Shown piece by piece: positions 27,936 through 37,465 of a stretch of 56,717 bases of DNA. Source of the stretch: Steroidobacteraceae bacterium. Lineage in GTDB: Bacteria > Pseudomonadota > Gammaproteobacteria > Steroidobacterales > Steroidobacteraceae. The translations under genes were made by a program, and so were the position numbers. Where the stretch lies: contig JAPZRU010000031.1 in NCBI GenBank assembly GCA_027531255.1, positions 1 through 56,717 of the forward strand, written 5' to 3'. The stretch's first letter is position 1. Each line of letters opens with the position of its first letter. The notes beneath the pieces are model-generated. The model searched no databases, was not told the DNA's origin, and saw only the letters and a list, made by a program, of their open reading frames with translations.

Positions 27936-29978
27936 CTACCTGACACGCGGCAAAACTATCACAAAGGTGGTACCCGAACCGGGCGTGCTCGACACCCGCA
28001 CGTCGCCGCCGGCGCCGCGGGCGAACTCGCGCGCCTGGAACGCGCCGATGCCCATGCCCTTGGCCCCCTTGGTCGTGTCGAAGGGCCGGAACAGCCGGTC
28101 GCGGACGAACTCCGGGTCCATGCCTTTGCCCGAATCCGTGACTTCGATCACGGCAGACTCGCCGTCGGTGCGCACCGTCACCTGCACGCGTCCCTCCGGC
28201 GGCGTCGCGTCCTGGGCGTTGCGGATCACGTGGTCGAGCACGTGCTCGAGGCGATCACCGGCCACGAGCGCGGCCGCCGACTCGTCGCGCACCTCGAGCG
28301 TGGGCTTCGGATCCCGGTCCGCCGTGCGCGCCACCGCGTGACGGCACGCGGCGGCGAGTTCCACGCGGCGCGCCGGCTGCGCGGCCTGGCCGGTCTTCAG
28401 CTGCTCGAGCAGCCGCGACATGCGCTTCACGGTGTTGTCGATCGTCTCGATCGCGTCGTCGACGAAGGCCGGGTTGTGCCTGTGGCGCGCCGCGTTCTCC
28501 ACGATCAGCCGCTGCTGCGCGAGGATGTTCGACAGGTCGTGCATCAGGAAGGCCGTGAACCGGTTGAGCGCCGCGAACTGCCGCTCGCGCGCCAGCGCGT
28601 CCGCCGCCTGCTCGAGCGCGAGGTAGCTCGCGGCCTGCCGCCCGGCCGTGCGCAGCAGGTCGAGGTCTTCCCACGACAGCCGCTCGGCCGCGAGCGGGCG
28701 ACCGAGCACCACGAGCCCGACCAGCCGCCGCTCGTGGAGCAGCGGGATCGCGAGCCACGCGCCCGCCATGGCCCGCAGCCACCCGGGCAGCGGCAGCTCC
28801 GCATCGCGGCCGTCGCCGGCCCGCGCGCGGTCGAGATCGACGATCCACTCGTGCTCGACGAGGTACTCGACGAACGCGTCGGACAGCGGCTCGGTCGGCG
28901 CGTCCGCCGGGCCCATCAGCGTGCCCGCCACCGGCTGCAGGCCGTCGTCCCTCGACACCAGCAGCGCGCCCACCGTGGCGCGTCCCAGCCGGCGGAAGGC
29001 CTCGACGATTCGCTGGTGCAGCGACGAGCCGTCCGCGCTCTGCGCGAGCCGCGAGGTCAGGTCCAGCCACTCGTTGCGGTAGTCATATCTGTAGGGAAAC
29101 CAGTGCTTCGCGAGCCACACCCGCAGCGACGCCCGCGCCGTGCCCGAGAACACGACGACGGCGACGCCGATCGCCGCCGCGAACACCAGCAGCACCTGCA
29201 GCGCGCCGCCCCACGAGCCGCCCAGCGCGCGCACGTAGTAGCCCGCGATCGACACTGCCAGCAGGAACAGCCCGGCCAGCACCACGCTCGTCGTGTAGAA
29301 CGCGAGCTGCTGCGACATCAGCACCTGGGGCCGGAAGTCCTTCACGCGCGTGACGCCGATCGCGAGCAGAGGCACCGCCAGCGTCACCGCCAGCCCGCGC
29401 GCGCCCTCCAGCGTGCGCTCGACCTCGTTCAGCACGTAGGAGGTCGAGAACAGCACGAGGTCGTAGCCGAACAGCACGCCCACGCCGAGCCACACGAACT
29501 TCACGGACCACGCCTGGCTCTCGCGGGTGTTGCGCAGTACCTGCTCGACCAGCACGAGGCCGAAGATCGACAGCGCGAGGCCGGCCAGCACGTACGTGCG
29601 GTCGAACGTGAACACGCCGAACGGCGGCTCCCACCACGGCGCGCGCAGAGCCCACGCGCCCAGGGCGAGCGCGACGGCGCCGACCACCCACGGCCCGAAG
29701 CGCAGCAGCGCCGACACGCGGCTGGTCGAGATACCGCCGAGCGCCTGCGTGAGAAAGAGGATCCACGCCAGCGCCTTCACCACGTCGGCCGCCAGCACCG
29801 GATAGCCGGGATCGCCCGGGCTCGAGGCGACGACCGCGCCCCAGGCCACGGTGAGCGCCACGGCGACCAGCAGCAGCGAGCCGCGCATGCGGTCGCGCCA
29901 GCGCGTGGCCAGCAGCAGAGCCAGCACAGCGAAGCAGGCCGCGGCCAGCCAGTGACCCGCGACGGTCAGAGTCTCCAA
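27936..29978 (-). CDS. prsK: PEP-CTERM system histidine kinase PrsK
   Basis: A 680-residue kinase. Residues about 1-290 hold eight to ten membrane helices, then a GAF domain (about 310-450), a histidine region FTAFLMHDLSNILAQQ (phosphoacceptor His), and a catalytic domain with HVIRNAQDATPPEG (N box), EVTDSGKGMD, FDTTKGAKGMGIGAF and SGTTFVIVLP. This layout is specific to PrsK of exosortase A loci; it phosphorylates PrsR. The start is TTG 29978, preceded by a GGGGGG run; no better codon precedes the first helix. Lies 13 bases after the sugar transferase gene. Confidence 0.94.
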   Translation of the reverse strand: METLTVAGHWLAAACFAVLALLLATRWRDRMRGSLLLVAVALTVAWGAVVASSPGDPGYPVLAADVVKALAWILFLTQALGGISTSRVSALLRFGPWVVGAVALALGAWALRAPWWEPPFGVFTFDRTYVLAGLALSIFGLVLVEQVLRNTRESQAWSVKFVWLGVGVLFGYDLVLFSTSYVLNEVERTLEGARGLAVTLAVPLLAIGVTRVKDFRPQVLMSQQLAFYTTSVVLAGLFLLAVSIAGYYVRALGGSWGGALQVLLVFAAAIGVAVVVFSGTARASLRVWLAKHWFPYRYDYRNEWLDLTSRLAQSADGSSLHQRIVEAFRRLGRATVGALLVSRDDGLQPVAGTLMGPADAPTEPLSDAFVEYLVEHEWIVDLDRARAGDGRDAELPLPGWLRAMAGAWLAIPLLHERRLVGLVVLGRPLAAERLSWEDLDLLRTAGRQAASYLALEQAADALARERQFAALNRFTAFLMHDLSNILAQQRLIVENAARHRHNPAFVDDAIETIDNTVKRMSRLLEQLKTGQAAQPARRVELAAACRHAVARTADRDPKPTLEVRDESAAALVAGDRLEHVLDHVIRNAQDATPPEGRVQVTVRTDGESAVIEVTDSGKGMDPEFVRDRLFRPFDTTKGAKGMGIGAFQAREFARGAGGDVRVSSTPGSGTTFVIVLPRVR

Positions 29979-29991
29979 GCGCCCCCCGGGC

Positions 29992-31407
29992 CTACCGCGC
30001 GCCCTTGCCCCAGAGCACGACCTCGGCGGTCTGCACGAGGATCATCAGGTCGAACAGCAGGCTGTGGTTCTTCACGTAATACAGGTCGTACTGCAGCTTC
30101 TCGGCCGCGTCCTGCTCCGAGGCGCCGTACGGGTAGCAGAGCTGCGCCCAGCCGGTCAGGCCCGGCTTCACGGTGTGCCGCTCGCGGTAGTACGGGATCG
30201 ACTGCTCGAGCGCGCTGACGAACTCCGGCCGTTCGGGCCGCGGGCCGACGAAGCTCATGTCGCCGCGCAGCACGTTCAGGAGCTGCGGCAGTTCGTCGAT
30301 CCGCGTCTTGCGCATGAACGCGCCGACGCGCGTCACGCGCGGGTCCTTCTTCAGCGCCCAGACGGCGGTGCCGTTCTCGGCGTTCACGCGCATGCTGCGG
30401 AACTTCAGCACCTCGAAGTGCCGCCCCTCGTAGCCGACGCGCGTCTGCCGGTACAGGATGGGCGCCGACCAGCCTTCTTCCAGCTTGATCGCGAGCACGG
30501 CCAGCAGCATCAGCGGCCACGTCAGCAGCAGCAGCGTCACGCTCGCGCCCACGTCCATCAGCCGCTCGGTCAGCTGGCGCAGCGGGCTGCGCGAGAAGCC
30601 GGGCGCGAAGATCATCCAGCTCGGGTTCAGCACGTCGAGCCGCACCTTGCCGGTTTCCTGCTCGAGGAAGTCCACGAGGTCGGTGACCTGGATGCCCGCG
30701 AGCCGGCACTCCAGCAGTTCGTGCACGGGGAACGCGCGCCGGCGGTCGTCCATCGCCACGACGATCTCGTCCACGTCGTGACTGCGGCAGTACTGCAGCA
30801 GCGTGCCGGACGGTGCGACCAGGCGGTCGGTGGGCACGAGCGTCCGGTCGCCCTCGCTACGCACGTAGCCAAGGACGCGGAACCCGCGCACGTCGTTGCG
30901 GCGCCGCAGCTGCGTGACCGACAGCGCGCGCTTGCCGGCGCCGTAGACCAGCACGCGCCGCTTGAAGATCTCCTCGTCCACCGTCGACTCGAACGCGTAG
31001 CGGATGCCCGCCAACAGCGCGCACGCGAACGGCACGGTGACGAGGAACACCGGGCGCTCCACCGCGAACTTCGGGTACAGGTAGGACAGCAGCACCACCG
31101 CGACGCCGCCGATCGCGACCGCGGCCACCACGCGCAGCAGGATGCCGATCAGCCGCGCCCGCTGGCGCCGGCTGTAGAGTCCCATCGACAGCAGCGCGAC
31201 CAGGTTCAGCACCGCGTACGACACCGCCGGCCCCCACGGTTCCGCCCGCGGCGGCAGCCCGAGCAGCGCCCGCGCGACGATCGGCACGACCAGCAGCGCG
31301 ATCGCCTCCACCGCCGCGAGCAGCAGCAGCGGCGTGCGAAAGAAATGGCGGAACACCCGGACCAGCGTGCGGTCGGGCAGTTCCAGTTCCGCGGCGGTCG
31401 TAGCCAT
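29992..31407 (-). CDS. Undecaprenyl-phosphate sugar phosphotransferase, PEP-CTERM locus type
   Basis: A 471-residue polyprenyl glycosylphosphotransferase (TIGR03013-like). It has an N-terminal membrane region (about 25-130), a CoA-binding-like domain ([22 protein letters not shown]), a further helix near 275, then the catalytic part: [68 protein letters not shown]. It transfers a hexose-1-phosphate to undecaprenyl phosphate, the first step of EPS repeat-unit assembly. ATG 31407 is taken as the start. First gene of the sugar transferase-prsK-prsR-prsT-export run. Confidence 0.93.
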   Translation of the reverse strand: MATTAAELELPDRTLVRVFRHFFRTPLLLLAAVEAIALLVVPIVARALLGLPPRAEPWGPAVSYAVLNLVALLSMGLYSRRQRARLIGILLRVVAAVAIGGVAVVLLSYLYPKFAVERPVFLVTVPFACALLAGIRYAFESTVDEEIFKRRVLVYGAGKRALSVTQLRRRNDVRGFRVLGYVRSEGDRTLVPTDRLVAPSGTLLQYCRSHDVDEIVVAMDDRRRAFPVHELLECRLAGIQVTDLVDFLEQETGKVRLDVLNPSWMIFAPGFSRSPLRQLTERLMDVGASVTLLLLTWPLMLLAVLAIKLEEGWSAPILYRQTRVGYEGRHFEVLKFRSMRVNAENGTAVWALKKDPRVTRVGAFMRKTRIDELPQLLNVLRGDMSFVGPRPERPEFVSALEQSIPYYRERHTVKPGLTGWAQLCYPYGASEQDAAEKLQYDLYYVKNHSLLFDLMILVQTAEVVLWGKGAR

Positions 31408-31521
31408 CGGGGCCTGGGTCTCGGGATCGACGCGGCCGAGTTTAGGGTTGCTGGCCGGCAAACGTCCGGTTCCTTCGCGTTTATGTGAAATCCGTCCCGC
31501 ATCCGGCCCGAGCACGCTGCC

Positions 31522-32025
31522 TCAGGACGCCCTCGAGCGGCGCCCTCCCCACGTGTAGGCCCCGGTGACCGCGTAGTTCCAGACGGCGCCGATGAGGATG
31601 CCAGCGACGCCGGCCACTGCCCAGCCGGTCACGTGCTCGAACAGGTACGACGCGCTGCCCACGTTCGCGACGGCACCGACGCTGCACACCGCCATGAAGG
31701 ACGCGAGCCCCAGCCACCAGCGCGCGCCCCGCAAGCGCCGGTCGCGGTAGGTCAACCCGTTGTTGACGGCGAAGTTGAACACCATCGTCGCGACCGTCGC
31801 CACCGCCTGCGCCAACGGAGACGAGGTGCCGTCCGGCGAGTCGTCGTCGACGAACACCACCGCCCGCGCGTGTCCGTCCAGGACGCGCGCCAGCCGGGCC
31901 ACCAGTTCGCCCACGTTCGCGGACTCGTTGAACGGGGGCACGACGATCGCGAGCTCCGCGGGTCCCGACCCGAGCCCGACGGCCGCCGGCAGCGGCCGGG
32001 CCGACTCCGCGAGCGTCGCGGCCAT
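31522..32025 (-). pseudogene. Collapsed GT2-GtrA fusion (in-frame internal deletion)
   Basis: An open 167-residue frame that starts as a polyprenol-phosphate mannosyltransferase (LAIVVPPFNESANVGELVARL, VVFVDDDSPDGT) and, right after DDDSPDGTSS, continues as the second half of a GtrA domain (QAVATVATMVFNFAVNNGLT, YRDRRLRG, WNYAVTGAYTWG). Intact fusion proteins of this type have about 180 residues of GT2 domain and the first GtrA helix between these two points. The GT fold is gone, leaving about three membrane helices. ATG 32025 has GGAG upstream. The frame remains open, so a short membrane protein could still be made, but not the original enzyme. Confidence 0.78.
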
Positions 32026-32133
32026 CGCGCTTCTCCGTGGGGAGGTCACTGCCTCGACCTCGGAACGAGTCTCGCGGCGCCGCCCAAGCCCAAGTTGCTG
32101 AACGAAACTCGGGTAGAGCGGCCAGCTAGGCGA

Positions 32134-32776
32134 TCAGCGTGCTCGACGCCGCGCGACGAGCCCCGCGCCGACCAGGCCCAGGCCGAGCGTCGCCGGCTCC
32201 GGCACCTGCGCCGACCGCGTGTAGGTCAGCCGGACGATTCATGTCGTCGAAGTCGTTGTCGTCGGCCGTCTGCCCACCGTCGTCCCACAGCAGCCACGCG
32301 GTGTGGCGGTCCTGCGTGATGAACAGGCCGATGTTCATCAGCGCATCGCCGGTCGCGGCATCGTTATGCGCGTTCCTCAGGCAGCGCGCCGGCGAGACCG
32401 AGCAGAACGAGAAGTTCAGGACGCCCGCCCAGGCCGTACGCGTCGCCGTCGGGCCGGTCGTGGACCACGCGTCCGTGCGGTTCGTGCTGGTCTGGAAGAG
32501 CATGTCGTCGCCCCACCGGAACTGGTTCTGGAACACCGCTTACTTGCCGACGTACTGCGCGTTCACGGTCCCCGCCTGGTCGAGTGCGAGCGAGGACGAG
32601 ACGAAGAGGCTGCCGAGCCCGCCGCCGGCGAGCTGCGTCGTGAAGTCGTTGCCCGCGGGCGCCGACGGCGTCGACCGCGCGGGTGGCTGCACATCGCCGT
32701 TGATGAAGGCCGCCTGCGCGGTGCCGACGGCCAGGACACCGGCGACGACGGCGGCAAAGGGGACGCTGCGAGTCAT
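32134..32776 (-). pseudogene. PEP-CTERM sorted protein with internal stop and frameshift
   Basis: ATG 32776 with AAGGAG ahead starts a signal peptide (PFAAVVAGVLAVGTAQAAF) and a secreted Gly/Ser/Asn-rich domain. After AQYVGK an in-frame TAA (32540-32542) interrupts it. The same frame continues AVFQNQFRWGDDMLFQTS to NDFDDMN. A one-base frame change near 32240 is then needed to reach the C-terminal sorting signal VPEPATLGLGLVGAGLVARR-RAR with its stop at 32134-32136. The VPEPATLGL motif, hydrophobic helix and Arg cluster make it an exosortase substrate. Two separate lesions suggest a pseudogene, though sequence errors could mimic one of them. Function of the domain unknown. Confidence 0.82.
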
Positions 32777-33022
32777 GGGTTGGAACTCCTTTTCCCTGAA
32801 GGTCTGCTCTGCGTCCTGCGGAGCTCGGCCGGATAGCTATCGGCCGCGCATGGGAATATGCAGAGGGCGCGCCAGCATGGACACGCGTTGCAGATCAGGA
32901 GCCTGCACGCGTCGCGCGCGCGCAAGGATTCTGTCAAGTCGGTCGGCGGCTTGGCCGTGCGTGCCGTATTCGGTCGCGCTTCGCTCGTCTCGAACTCGGT
33001 TCGGCGAACGCACGATGCACGG

Positions 33023-34201
33023 TCAACGCCGCAGCCGCAGCAGCCGCCCCGTGACGTCTTCGAGCAACCAAACGTCGCCGGACGGCCCCTGCTCGACTTC
33101 CCGGATCCGGCGACCCATCGGATAGCGTGCGACCTCGCGCGCGCCCTGCGGCCCGATGCGCACGCGCACCAGCGCGTTGCCCGATAGTGCGCCGATGAGT
33201 GCATCACCGCGCCAGTCGGGGAACTCTTCGCCGGAGTAGAAGACGAGTCCTGACGGCGAAATCGCCGGGGTCCACGCCAGCGCAGGCGCGACGAACTCCG
33301 GACGAGTCGAATGGGCCGGGATCGCACGACCGTCGTAGTGATCGCCTTCCGACACCATCGGGAAACCGTAGTTGCCGCCGCGCACGAGCCGGTTGAATTC
33401 GTCGCCCCCCTTCGGGCCCATCTCGTGGATCCACGGCTGCCCGCGACCGTCGAACGCCAGCCCCAGCGGATTGCGATGGCCAAGTGACCAGACCTGGCCC
33501 GCCACTCCACCCCGCGAGAAGAAAGGGTTGTCGCGCGGCACGCTGCCGTCGTCTTCGAGCCGAACGACCTTGCCGAGATTGGTTCGCAGATCCTGGGCGG
33601 GCTGGAGGGCCTTGCGCTCGCCGCTGGTGATCCACAGCTTGCCGTCGGGGCCGAACGCGAGGCGATGCCCATAGTGGCCACGACCCGGCACCTTCGGCTG
33701 CTGGCGCCAGATCACCCGGACGTCCGCGAGGGTCCCGCCGCGCCGCCGCAACTCGAGCCGCGCTCGCACGACGACAGCACCCCGCGTGTCGTTGGGGCCC
33801 TCCTCCGCGTAGCTCAGATAGACCCACCGGTTGCCGGCGAAATCGGGATGGAGGACGACGTCGCCGAGACCACCCTGGCCGCCATAGGCCACATCAGGAA
33901 CGCCGTCGACGTCCTCGACGCGGCCGTTCGGCGAGACCAGCCGCAGGCGACCGGGCCGCTCCGTCACGAGCAGGCGGCCGTCGGGCAAGAAGGCCATGGC
34001 CCACGGCTCCCGTAGCTGTGCGACGGTATCGACGCGGAACGGCGCTTCCCGCGCGTTGACGGTGGAACTGGCGGGACGCGCTGCCAGCGCCATCGCGCTC
34101 GCGAGCCCCAGCAGGATCAACGCGCTGACCCGGACCAGCCACCCGCGGAAGGGCGCGTTTCGAGTGTCTCCAGTGCGAACCGGAGGACGGCGGGCGACCA
34201 C
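33023..34201 (-). CDS. PQQ-type soluble aldose sugar dehydrogenase (secreted)
   Basis: A 392-residue six-bladed beta-propeller of the soluble glucose/aldose dehydrogenase family (YliI/Asd-like). A signal-type helix (LVRVSALILLGLASAMALAA) precedes LREPWAMAFLPDGRLLVTER, YGGQGGLGDVVLHPDF, YGHRLAFGPDGKLWIT, GHRNPLGLAFD and IHEMGPKGGDEFN, the conserved propeller blocks that bind PQQ and calcium. It would oxidise sugars in the periplasm. Start GTG 34201, 12 bases past the export protein stop, so it is inside the EPS unit. Such an enzyme is not a standard member of PEP-CTERM loci. Confidence 0.87.
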   Translation of the reverse strand: MVARRPPVRTGDTRNAPFRGWLVRVSALILLGLASAMALAARPASSTVNAREAPFRVDTVAQLREPWAMAFLPDGRLLVTERPGRLRLVSPNGRVEDVDGVPDVAYGGQGGLGDVVLHPDFAGNRWVYLSYAEEGPNDTRGAVVVRARLELRRRGGTLADVRVIWRQQPKVPGRGHYGHRLAFGPDGKLWITSGERKALQPAQDLRTNLGKVVRLEDDGSVPRDNPFFSRGGVAGQVWSLGHRNPLGLAFDGRGQPWIHEMGPKGGDEFNRLVRGGNYGFPMVSEGDHYDGRAIPAHSTRPEFVAPALAWTPAISPSGLVFYSGEEFPDWRGDALIGALSGNALVRVRIGPQGAREVARYPMGRRIREVEQGPSGDVWLLEDVTGRLLRLRR

Positions 34202-34213
34202 GAGTCGAGCCGA

Positions 34214-34873
34214 TCAGAAGATCGACTGGGGTACCACGAGCACGTCGCCGGGGCGCAGCTCGACGTTCTGACGCAGGTCGCCGCGCGTCAGGAGGTCGCC
34301 CAGGCGAACGCGGATCTCGGTCTGCCGCCCGTCCTTCTCGGTCCGCATGATCTTCGCGCGATTCGGCGATGCGAAGTCGGTGGTGCCGCCGACCGCGAGG
34401 ATCGCGTCGAGAACCTTCAGCCCGTCGCGATACGGAATGCTCTGGGGTGTCCGGACCTGCCCGACCACGTTCACCTGCCGGAACGTGCTGACCGCCTGCG
34501 TCACGATGACGTTCACGGTCGGCTGGCGAATGAACTCGGCCAGCTTTACCTCGATGTCCCTGGCGAGCTGCGACGGGGTCTTGCCCGCCGCCACCATGTC
34601 CTCGACGAGCGGGGTCGAGATCTTGCCGTCCGGACGCACGGGCACCGAGGCCGAAAGCTCCGGGTTCAGCCAGACGAACACCTGGATACCGTCGCCGGGC
34701 CCGATCACGTAGTCGGCGGGGACGCCGACGCCGGCTGCAGGGGCAGCCGCCGAACCCGCGGCCGCAGTTGCTGCCGGCGCGCCGGACGGCGCGCCCTCGG
34801 CGCCGGCTGTCCACGTCGGCGACGAGAACGCCAGACCGACGACGAGCCACAGGATCGCGAGCGACATCTTCAT
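34214..34873 (-). CDS. Wza-like polysaccharide export protein, PEP-CTERM locus type (copy 2)
   Basis: A 219-residue secreted paralogue of the 22853-23581 gene. A clean signal peptide (LAILWLVVGLAFSSPTWTAGA) without a lipobox Cys and an Ala-rich linker lead to DYVIGPGDGIQVFVWLNPEL, RPDGKISTPLVEDMVAAGKT, VVGQVRTPQSIPYRDGL, VLDAILAVGGTTDF and RPGDVLVVPQSIF. The mature parts are nearly the same over long stretches, so one is a duplicate. Copy 1 may be acylated while this one appears not to be. It lies 34 bases after the exosortase gene. Confidence 0.9.
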   Translation of the reverse strand: MKMSLAILWLVVGLAFSSPTWTAGAEGAPSGAPAATAAAGSAAAPAAGVGVPADYVIGPGDGIQVFVWLNPELSASVPVRPDGKISTPLVEDMVAAGKTPSQLARDIEVKLAEFIRQPTVNVIVTQAVSTFRQVNVVGQVRTPQSIPYRDGLKVLDAILAVGGTTDFASPNRAKIMRTEKDGRQTEIRVRLGDLLTRGDLRQNVELRPGDVLVVPQSIF

Positions 34874-34907
34874 GGAGCCACCTTACAGCCAGAGGGTCGA
34901 CGCCGGA

Positions 34908-36437
34908 TCAGGGCGCGACCGCGCGATTCTCCACCAGAGCCGTGCCGGCAGAAAGCTCCCGCAATCCCGCCGCGTACGCTTCGGCGAGCAGTTCGCCGGC
35001 ACGCGAACAGTCTTCCTGGCACTCGATGGAGATCGCCACGAGCCCGGAGCGCGGTCGTGCACCGAACGCCGCCAGTCCTTCGTGGAGCTTCACTTCGGCA
35101 GGAGACAGCACCCGCTTGCCGCGCACTTCGTACCACGCCCATACCAGCCGCGAGCCCGAATAGCCGTCGCTCACGACGATCTCGATCACCGGCTCGGCGT
35201 CCGGCAGCGGCGCGGCGCGCCGGGTCGAGCGCACCCGCCATTGCTCGGGGTCGCCACCGAGGTGCGCCCCATAGCCCACGAGCTTGCTAGCCCGGGACTG
35301 TCGCCCGTAGAAGGCGGCAAAGGCGTCGATGGTGTCGCCGCCCCGGCGGTAGCTGGCGATCCGCTCGGCCGTGGGCCCGCGCAATTCTGGACGCCAGACG
35401 TCGCGACCCCACTCCGGCCCGGCCCAGCCGCTCACCTCGGGCATCGCAAAGGTCGGGACCCGACCCGCATCCCTGGCCGCCACCGCGTACGACCATGCGG
35501 GCACCAGCGCGACCAGCGCGGCCCCGACCCCGAGACGCGCCCCGAGCGGCGCCAGGTGACGAACGGACCGCGCTATCGGCGCTTCCGGAACCCGACCGGT
35601 GACGACGCGTGCGACCCAGATGAAGGGCACCATGCCCGCCGCGAACAGCCACCAGCCGAAGGTGTAGTGATCCGCCACCAGCGACGACTGCATGTCGGTG
35701 GCGTTGCCGGCATAGATGATGATCGCGACGCGCAACCAGTTCGCGACCCCCGCGATGAGCGCGGCGACCCCGAGCAGCAGGAGAGCCGGACGCACCGGCA
35801 GGCGCTCCAGCAGCACCAGGAAAGTCGCCACGGCGAGCGCGGTCACCATGTAGTTCACGCCGCTGCACCCGCCGGCCACCTCGAAATTCCCGGCGGGAAC
35901 CGTCACGAACGGCCCTTGTATGAAGGCCTCGAGGCCGATCACCGCCAGCATCACGCTGACGGCCTGGACGGTCACCCACTGGAGCAACGGTGCGAGATAA
36001 CCCCAGGCCGGGAGCGCGAACACGAAGAAGCCGATCGGCAGCGCGAGAACCTTCGCGCACCGCCAGCCCAGTACCACCCACACGGCCGCCCAGGCGATCA
36101 GGGGAATCGCACCGTAGACCACGAGGTCCACGCTGGAGGCGCGCGCGAACATCAACAGAGCGATCGACACAACCAGCACCGGACCCGCCAGCCACAGGGG
36201 CCCGCGGCCGACCTCCAGCAGGTCGCGACGGTGCCAGATCAGGAACAGCACCAGCGGACCGATCAGCACCCCGTGCGTCTCGCCGTAGTTGTCGAACCAG
36301 CGGCGACCCAGCGCCGTCAGTTCCTCGACGAACAACGCGCAGACGCCCACCACGATACCGAGCGCAAGCCAGACGCTCGGCACCCTCGGCATTGCGATCG
36401 AGCCCGCTCCGGTCGGATCGGGGCGACGACCTTCCAT
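34908..36437 (-). CDS. xrtA: Exosortase (XrtA-type) fused to an EpsI domain
   Basis: About 509 residues. The N-terminal half has eight or more membrane helices with the transpeptidase-like triad: VAGGCSGVNYMVTAL (catalytic Cys), GVANWLRVAIIIYAGN (Arg) and DHYTFGWWLF (His). The C-terminal half (about 300-509) is a periplasmic EpsI-type domain (AGPEWGRDVWRPELRG, VVSDGYSGSRLVWAWYEV). Exosortases cleave and anchor proteins with PEP-CTERM tails; the VPEPATLGL tail at 32134 fits. The residue before the Cys block is Gly-Gly where many XrtA have Glu-Ala. Start could be ATG 36437, ATG 36392 (MPRVPSVWLALG) or TTG 36458; no strong ribosome site decides. Confidence 0.88.
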   Translation of the reverse strand: MEGRRPDPTGAGSIAMPRVPSVWLALGIVVGVCALFVEELTALGRRWFDNYGETHGVLIGPLVLFLIWHRRDLLEVGRGPLWLAGPVLVVSIALLMFARASSVDLVVYGAIPLIAWAAVWVVLGWRCAKVLALPIGFFVFALPAWGYLAPLLQWVTVQAVSVMLAVIGLEAFIQGPFVTVPAGNFEVAGGCSGVNYMVTALAVATFLVLLERLPVRPALLLLGVAALIAGVANWLRVAIIIYAGNATDMQSSLVADHYTFGWWLFAAGMVPFIWVARVVTGRVPEAPIARSVRHLAPLGARLGVGAALVALVPAWSYAVAARDAGRVPTFAMPEVSGWAGPEWGRDVWRPELRGPTAERIASYRRGGDTIDAFAAFYGRQSRASKLVGYGAHLGGDPEQWRVRSTRRAAPLPDAEPVIEIVVSDGYSGSRLVWAWYEVRGKRVLSPAEVKLHEGLAAFGARPRSGLVAISIECQEDCSRAGELLAEAYAAGLRELSAGTALVENRAVAP

Positions 36438-36580
36438 GGAATCCGTGGACACTTCCAACTACCTCTGGCGGTGACGGCCGACGTTCCTGTCCGATAGCCC
36501 GACGCCTACGTGGGATGCACCCGACTCGTCCGCAGAGCGCAGGCGCCCTTCGCTCGCGCGCGGTGTAGCCGGCGCGCTCC

Positions 36581-37465
36581 TCATGCGGCCGAACGGCGCG
36601 CAGCCGGCGCCGGCGCAGGCGCCGAGACGAGGCCCAAGTCTGCCAGCACGCACTCCATCGGCGCGAACCGGAACTCCGACAGCAGCGTATCGAGCTTGGC
36701 TTCGCAGGCATCCAGGTTGGTGTAGTGCCGGAACCGCGAGAACCAGTTCACCTCGACCCGCGGCTGGCCTGGATCGACTTCCCAGGGATGCAGGTAGAAG
36801 ACGAAAGGGCGCCCGTCGCCGGCACGTTGCAGGAGGCCGCGCTTCACGAGCCAGTAAGGCAGGATGCGGAAATAGCCGCCGCCCGACACCGGCAGGTTGC
36901 GCCCGAGCAGGCGCGCGGTGGACATCGGGAACTCGACGATCGGCCTGCCCGAGGGCGCGGCCACGACGCCGGGCTCGCGGTCGGCGCCCGGCATGCCATA
37001 GCGGTCGTGCCGAATCGGGAAGATCGACGAGTCGTAGTCGAAACCCGCGTCCAGCAGCACGTCGAGCGCCCACAACGAGCGCGCGGTGATCGAGAAACTC
37101 GCCGCGCGGTATCCCCTCACCCGTCGACCGGTCAGGTCCTCGAGAAGCGCTTTGGCGCGAAACGTCTCTTCGCGAAACTCCGTCGGCGACTGATCGAACA
37201 CCTCGCGGTGCAGCATGCCGTGGCTCGCGATCTCGTGACCGGCGTCGGCAATCCGGCGCACGAGACCCGGAGAGCGCTCAGCGATCCAACCCAGTACGAA
37301 GAACGTACCGGATACTCCGCAGCGCGCCAGCAGCTCGAGGATGCGATCGGTGTTCCGTTCGCAGCGGTACTCCCGGGTGACCCAGGTGTCGCGGGACACC
37401 GCGGGGGCCAGCGCCGCCACCTGGAAGTAGTCTTCGACGTCGACGGTGAACGCGTTTCGGATCAC
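36581..37465 (-). CDS. Polysaccharide deacetylase, PEP-CTERM locus subfamily
   Basis: About 294 residues. NAFTVDVEDYFQVAALAP holds the family opening and metal-site Asp. TFFVLGWIAERSPGLVRRI, GHEIASHGMLH (His metal ligands), GYRAASFSI and FVFYLHPWEVDPGQP are the NodB-type motifs plus the C-terminal DUF3473-like extension typical of exosortase-linked deacetylases (TIGR03006). It removes N-acetyl groups from the EPS. The family N-terminus argues for GTG 37465; GTG 37519 would add 18 residues. Confidence 0.9.
   Translation of the reverse strand: MIRNAFTVDVEDYFQVAALAPAVSRDTWVTREYRCERNTDRILELLARCGVSGTFFVLGWIAERSPGLVRRIADAGHEIASHGMLHREVFDQSPTEFREETFRAKALLEDLTGRRVRGYRAASFSITARSLWALDVLLDAGFDYDSSIFPIRHDRYGMPGADREPGVVAAPSGRPIVEFPMSTARLLGRNLPVSGGGYFRILPYWLVKRGLLQRAGDGRPFVFYLHPWEVDPGQPRVEVNWFSRFRHYTNLDACEAKLDTLLSEFRFAPMECVLADLGLVSAPAPAPAARRSAA

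Noticed and set aside
32540-32776. A 78-residue complete secreted protein
   Set aside because: The same frame continues past the TAA with similar protein-like sequence up to a PEP-CTERM tail, so it is better read as the first part of a broken gene.
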